The position numbers were made by a program, and so were the translations under genes. From JBBIWA01 sp037439425 (lineage in GTDB: Bacteria; Acidobacteriota; Blastocatellia; RBC074), in NCBI GenBank assembly GCA_037439425.1, contig JBBIWA010000120.1:1-9065 (forward strand): a stretch of DNA of 9,065 bases, given 5' to 3'. Below, one piece after another: positions 6,404-9,065 of this stretch; position 1 is the first letter of the stretch; each line of letters starts with the position of its first letter. The notes beneath the pieces are model-generated. The model saw nothing but the letters and a program-made list of their open reading frames with translations, was not told the origin of the DNA and made no database searches.

Positions 6404-7894
6404 TCAGCCGGGCTGTTCAATACTATCTCTATCTGTTCCTCCCCACCTGTAATCTTGAGCACCCAAAGCCAGCTCTTTCCGGCTATGCTGCTCCACGATT
6501 TTTGCTACTGCGGAAATCAATCCAACCGAACCATAGAAGGCAGTATCTCCACCCATATGAGAACTGAACATAGATTCAACGAAAGAAAAAACAAACAAAG
6601 AGAAAGAAATGCTCATCAACCAACTATCTCTACTCTCTTTCGCTTGTTTTATACACTTTACTGCTTTGATCAGTGAAACAAAACACATGAGTAGAAAGAT
6701 TACCAAGCCGACGAGCCCGAGTTCAGCGGCTACCTCTATTATTGCATTATGAGGATAGCCCACACCTCCAGCTGAATTACCCATTCCCACCCCAAAAATC
6801 GGATGCTCTTTGAACTCCTTAATGGCTAGCTCCATGAGCATAAGTCGTTCATGAATAGAATTACTCTGATCCGAAAGGGTGCCAGGCGTAAAGAGCTGTT
6901 CGTAAAACGTGATGGTAGACTCCGGAATCAGTTTATATGCTCCGACAATCAATATTCCTACGAGTAACACCAGGTAAATCCTGGTTTTTAATCTCAGGCC
7001 AATAACGCTGAAGAGATAAAATATCATCGCCACCAGAAAACTAATAACCGGTCCCCGAGCACCACTCCGAAGCAATAGAAATATGGAAGGTATGATCAGA
7101 GCTAAATGATTAAACCTCAGCCTCTTCTCTTCTGAGACCTGAAAAGAAACGATAATTAGCAAGATCGCAAAGGTAGCAGCGAACAGAATAGGATTATCGC
7201 CTCTTTCCGAAAAAAGGTACAGAGAGAAGCGTCCATAGTTAGCAAAAAGAGGGTTGGAAAATAACTCGTAAAAAGATGGTAGGATCAAAACAGCAGCCAC
7301 AACAACACAGTATTTGAAAAAATCTCTCACTCGCTCCTCTGAAGATAAAAGCTGCATACCCCAGTAAGGGGCAATGACTAAAAGGGGAGCATAGGTTGCT
7401 TTTCGATAGGCGAATCCGTTAAGAGTGGAAAATAGAAAATAGCTCAGAAAGAAATAGCAGAACAGGCAAGTAAATAGGATATCAATCAGACTGAGTTTAA
7501 ATCGCTTTGACTCTCTGGCTACTGCCAGAATTCCACCCAATAAATATGCACCCGCCAGAATACCATAAAAACTTCCTGTCAGCATCCTGCTAGGTTCTGC
7601 CTCAAGCTTGTATATCGCGTAGAAGAAGATTAACGTACCATTAAACTGAATAGCCAGGGCTAATTCAGGTCTACTTACCAGGAAGAGAGTGAGCAGGCCC
7701 AATCCCATCAGTGTGCTGAACAATAATATATCATCTTTAGCTATGAGTAGTGCGACTATGATCTCAGTGAAGATCAACAACAGAAAGGCCCAGACCTTGT
7801 CTTTCATCTTCAACCTATTTATCAGAGCTCGGCCACCAGAAAGGAAGGCTCGCTGCAGTTGATACCACCAAGGATGCATATATCTTGAGATCAT
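6404..7894 (-). CDS. O-antigen ligase/polymerase family membrane protein
   Basis: This 496-residue polytopic inner-membrane protein has about ten or more hydrophobic segments, starting near 35-51. It fits the Wzy/WaaL O-antigen ligase superfamily, which transfers or polymerises undecaprenyl-linked glycans on the periplasmic face. Supporting motifs are LLLRSGARGP at 274-282 before a membrane segment, a long loop at about 322-388 containing EHPIFGVGMGNS and the conserved PHN at 381-383, and AELGLVGLVIF leading into the next segment. The polar C-terminal tail (about 470-496) is probably cytoplasmic. The start has GAGGAGG at 7906-7912, eleven bases upstream. GC is only about 43%, well below the left block. 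It lies 152 nt after the glycosyltransferase gene on the same strand and may be cotranscribed. Ligase and polymerase cannot be told apart from sequence alone. Confidence 0.87.
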   Translation of the reverse strand: MISRYMHPWWYQLQRAFLSGGRALINRLKMKDKVWAFLLLIFTEIIVALLIAKDDILLFSTLMGLGLLTLFLVSRPELALAIQFNGTLIFFYAIYKLEAEPSRMLTGSFYGILAGAYLLGGILAVARESKRFKLSLIDILFTCLFCYFFLSYFLFSTLNGFAYRKATYAPLLVIAPYWGMQLLSSEERVRDFFKYCVVVAAVLILPSFYELFSNPLFANYGRFSLYLFSERGDNPILFAATFAILLIIVSFQVSEEKRLRFNHLALIIPSIFLLLRSGARGPVISFLVAMIFYLFSVIGLRLKTRIYLVLLVGILIVGAYKLIPESTITFYEQLFTPGTLSDQSNSIHERLMLMELAIKEFKEHPIFGVGMGNSAGGVGYPHNAIIEVAAELGLVGLVIFLLMCFVSLIKAVKCIKQAKESRDSWLMSISFSLFVFSFVESMFSSHMGGDTAFYGSVGLISAVAKIVEQHSRKELALGAQDYRWGGTDRDSIEQPG

Positions 7895-8035
7895 CTGATC
7901 GTTATCCTCCTCACTGAAAATATCCGACCAGTGATAAGGTTCGGAGCCTTGTTTTCAGGAGAATGTCTCTCGACAACTCGAAGTCTGTTTAAAGGTAGAA
8001 TTCTAATCTCTCTACGTGAACCAAAACCGTTGTGG

Positions 8036-8051
8036 GATGAGTATACTCATC
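8036..8051. repeat. Perfect 16-bp palindrome at a gene end
   Basis: GATGAGTATACTCATC is its own reverse complement. It contains the TGA stop of the glycosyltransferase gene (8047-8049) and lies about 140 bp upstream of the next minus-strand gene. As RNA it could form a 6-bp stem with a TATA loop, but no U-run follows on the minus strand, so it is a poor terminator. A dimeric regulator site is equally possible. Confidence 0.5.
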
Positions 8052-8901
8052 TTAACCATCGCGGTGAGGCAGGGACTCTCATTCGCCGGCATGCTTTAAA
8101 CAGCAGGTAAGAGAGTGGCGCCTCTGCTAAAAGCCGGGCCATCCGCCAACCTTGCCATCTCATGCGATTTAACATCCTGGGAAACGATGAAGTAAAGGCT
8201 GGCGAATATCGCTCGATGATAATTTTGTCTTCCCTAGCACTTACTTCTGTGAGATAGGCGGTCTTTGCTGCTCCATGAACACGAAACATCCCAAGATAAC
8301 GACTTGTTCTCTCGACTTTCCCTTGGCATAAGAGGCGAATAATGAAGTCCCGATCCAGGCAAAAATGCAAGCTCTCGTCTAACAAGCCCACGCGACACAT
8401 CAATTCACGGCGCCAGAATAGAGCCTGTTGATGGACATCCAGACCTACATAAAACGTATAGCGAGGATCAGTCGTGCAAGCCCAGTGAGCATCAATAACC
8501 TGATCATGTGGATCAATTAGGTATAATCCTCCATAATATACTTCACATTCTGGATGCGCTCGAAACCATTGAGCGACGTGAAATAAAGAGCCAGGGCAGT
8601 ACATATCATCTGAGTTAAGCCAGCCGACGATTTCTCCACTAGCTTTGATAAATCCTTTGTTAAGAGCATTAGCCTGTCCTCCATCAGGCTCACTTACCCA
8701 ATAAGTTATCCTACTCTCGTATCTTTTTATAATGTCTACGCTGCCATCTGTGCTGCCGCCATCAATGATAATATACTCCAGATTTGGATATCCCTGATTC
8801 AAGACGCTCAGAATAGTTCGCTCGAGAAACTCCGCCTGATTGTAGGAAGGCGTCACAATCGAAATCTTTGGCCAGAATGTGTCAGTGTGAGGTAGTATCA
8901 T
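8047..8901 (-). CDS. Family 2 glycosyltransferase (GT-A)
   Basis: This 284-residue protein has a standard GT2 domain: ISIVTPSYNQ at 13-22, EYIIIDGGSTDGS at 42-54, SEPDGGQANALNKGF at 70-84, the nucleotide-sugar/metal motif LNSDD at 95-99, HQQALFWRR at 157-165, and LDRDF at 182-186 supplying the likely catalytic Asp. It has no transmembrane segment of its own. The basic, amphipathic C-terminus (about 241-284) may sit on the membrane. Such enzymes add single sugars to lipid-linked repeat units on the cytoplasmic face, which fits the neighbouring O-antigen ligase-like gene. No good Shine-Dalgarno precedes the ATG, and the frame shows no alternative start before an upstream stop at about 8950. The sugar donor is not predictable. 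Confidence 0.9.
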   Translation of the reverse strand: MILPHTDTFWPKISIVTPSYNQAEFLERTILSVLNQGYPNLEYIIIDGGSTDGSVDIIKRYESRITYWVSEPDGGQANALNKGFIKASGEIVGWLNSDDMYCPGSLFHVAQWFRAHPECEVYYGGLYLIDPHDQVIDAHWACTTDPRYTFYVGLDVHQQALFWRRELMCRVGLLDESLHFCLDRDFIIRLLCQGKVERTSRYLGMFRVHGAAKTAYLTEVSAREDKIIIERYSPAFTSSFPRMLNRMRWQGWRMARLLAEAPLSYLLFKACRRMRVPASPRWLR

Positions 8902-8987
8902 CTGAAAACCATCTACTGGGAGTACTAGATGTGATTTCGTAATTGTTTAGCGGCTCGACCAGTTCGCTCGTGTGACGAGGTATGAAA

Positions 8988-9065
8988 TCAGGATGTCTCT
9001 GGCAATGGGGTGAGCAATCGCATCACTCCTTCGACCACCTTCACGCCTCTTTTCAGAAATGTGCA
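8988..9065 (-). CDS. Possible 3' end of a further minus-strand gene
   Basis: The minus strand from the right edge is open for 25 codons to a TGA at 8988-8990, with a C-terminus containing KRGVKVVEGVMRLLTPLPET. A competing frame is open from the edge to a TAA at 8947-8949. The first reads more like protein, but 78 bases are too few to identify a family. If real, it lies 86 nt upstream of the glycosyltransferase gene on the same strand. Confidence 0.25.
   Translation of the reverse strand, partial: CTFLKRGVKVVEGVMRLLTPLPETS

Overview
The window looks like bacterial chromosomal DNA from an environmental lineage. The deep-branching flavoproteins, intergenic heptamer repeats and moderate-to-high GC remind me of Acidobacteriota (Blastocatellia-like), but no marker gene is present, so this is only an impression. 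Seven complete protein-coding genes are supported, and a fragment of an eighth may run off the right edge. I found no tRNA, rRNA, CRISPR array or insertion sequence.

Left edge (1-907): non-coding or decayed DNA. It opens with tandem 7-bp repeats (consensus ATTKCGR) carrying two copies of a 36-bp element, then a GC-rich hairpin. After that comes about 700 bp without a convincing gene. This stretch holds two, possibly three, copies of a 33-bp repeat whose minus-strand translation (PEVxKR...ESR) differs mostly at third codon positions, as if a duplicated coding sequence has decayed. A sigma70-like promoter just before 908 is flanked by CTCGCC/GGCGAG repeats.

Left gene block (908-5387, roughly 60% GC by counting sample lines): a luciferase-like flavin/F420-dependent oxidoreductase on + meets a compact three-gene minus-strand operon tail to tail. 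The operon order is threonine-synthase-like PLP enzyme -> SsnA-family amidohydrolase (ATGA overlap) -> nitrilase-superfamily beta-ureidopropionase-like amidase (27-nt gap, strong Shine-Dalgarno). A ring hydrolase, an N-carbamoyl amidase and a PLP lyase-fold enzyme in one operon, beside a monooxygenase-family flavoprotein, suggest catabolism of an N-heterocycle or ureide. The exact substrate cannot be read from sequence.

Switch point (5388-5532): divergent promoters appear to share one -35 region (TTGGCAA). One drives the operon leftward and the other a methyltransferase rightward.

Right gene block (5533-9065, roughly 43-50% GC): a methyltransferase with an N-terminal Trm112-like zinc segment (+), then on the minus strand an O-antigen ligase/polymerase-like membrane protein and a family 2 glycosyltransferase. 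This looks like the edge of a surface-polysaccharide locus. The lower GC agrees with the usual exchange of such loci by horizontal transfer.
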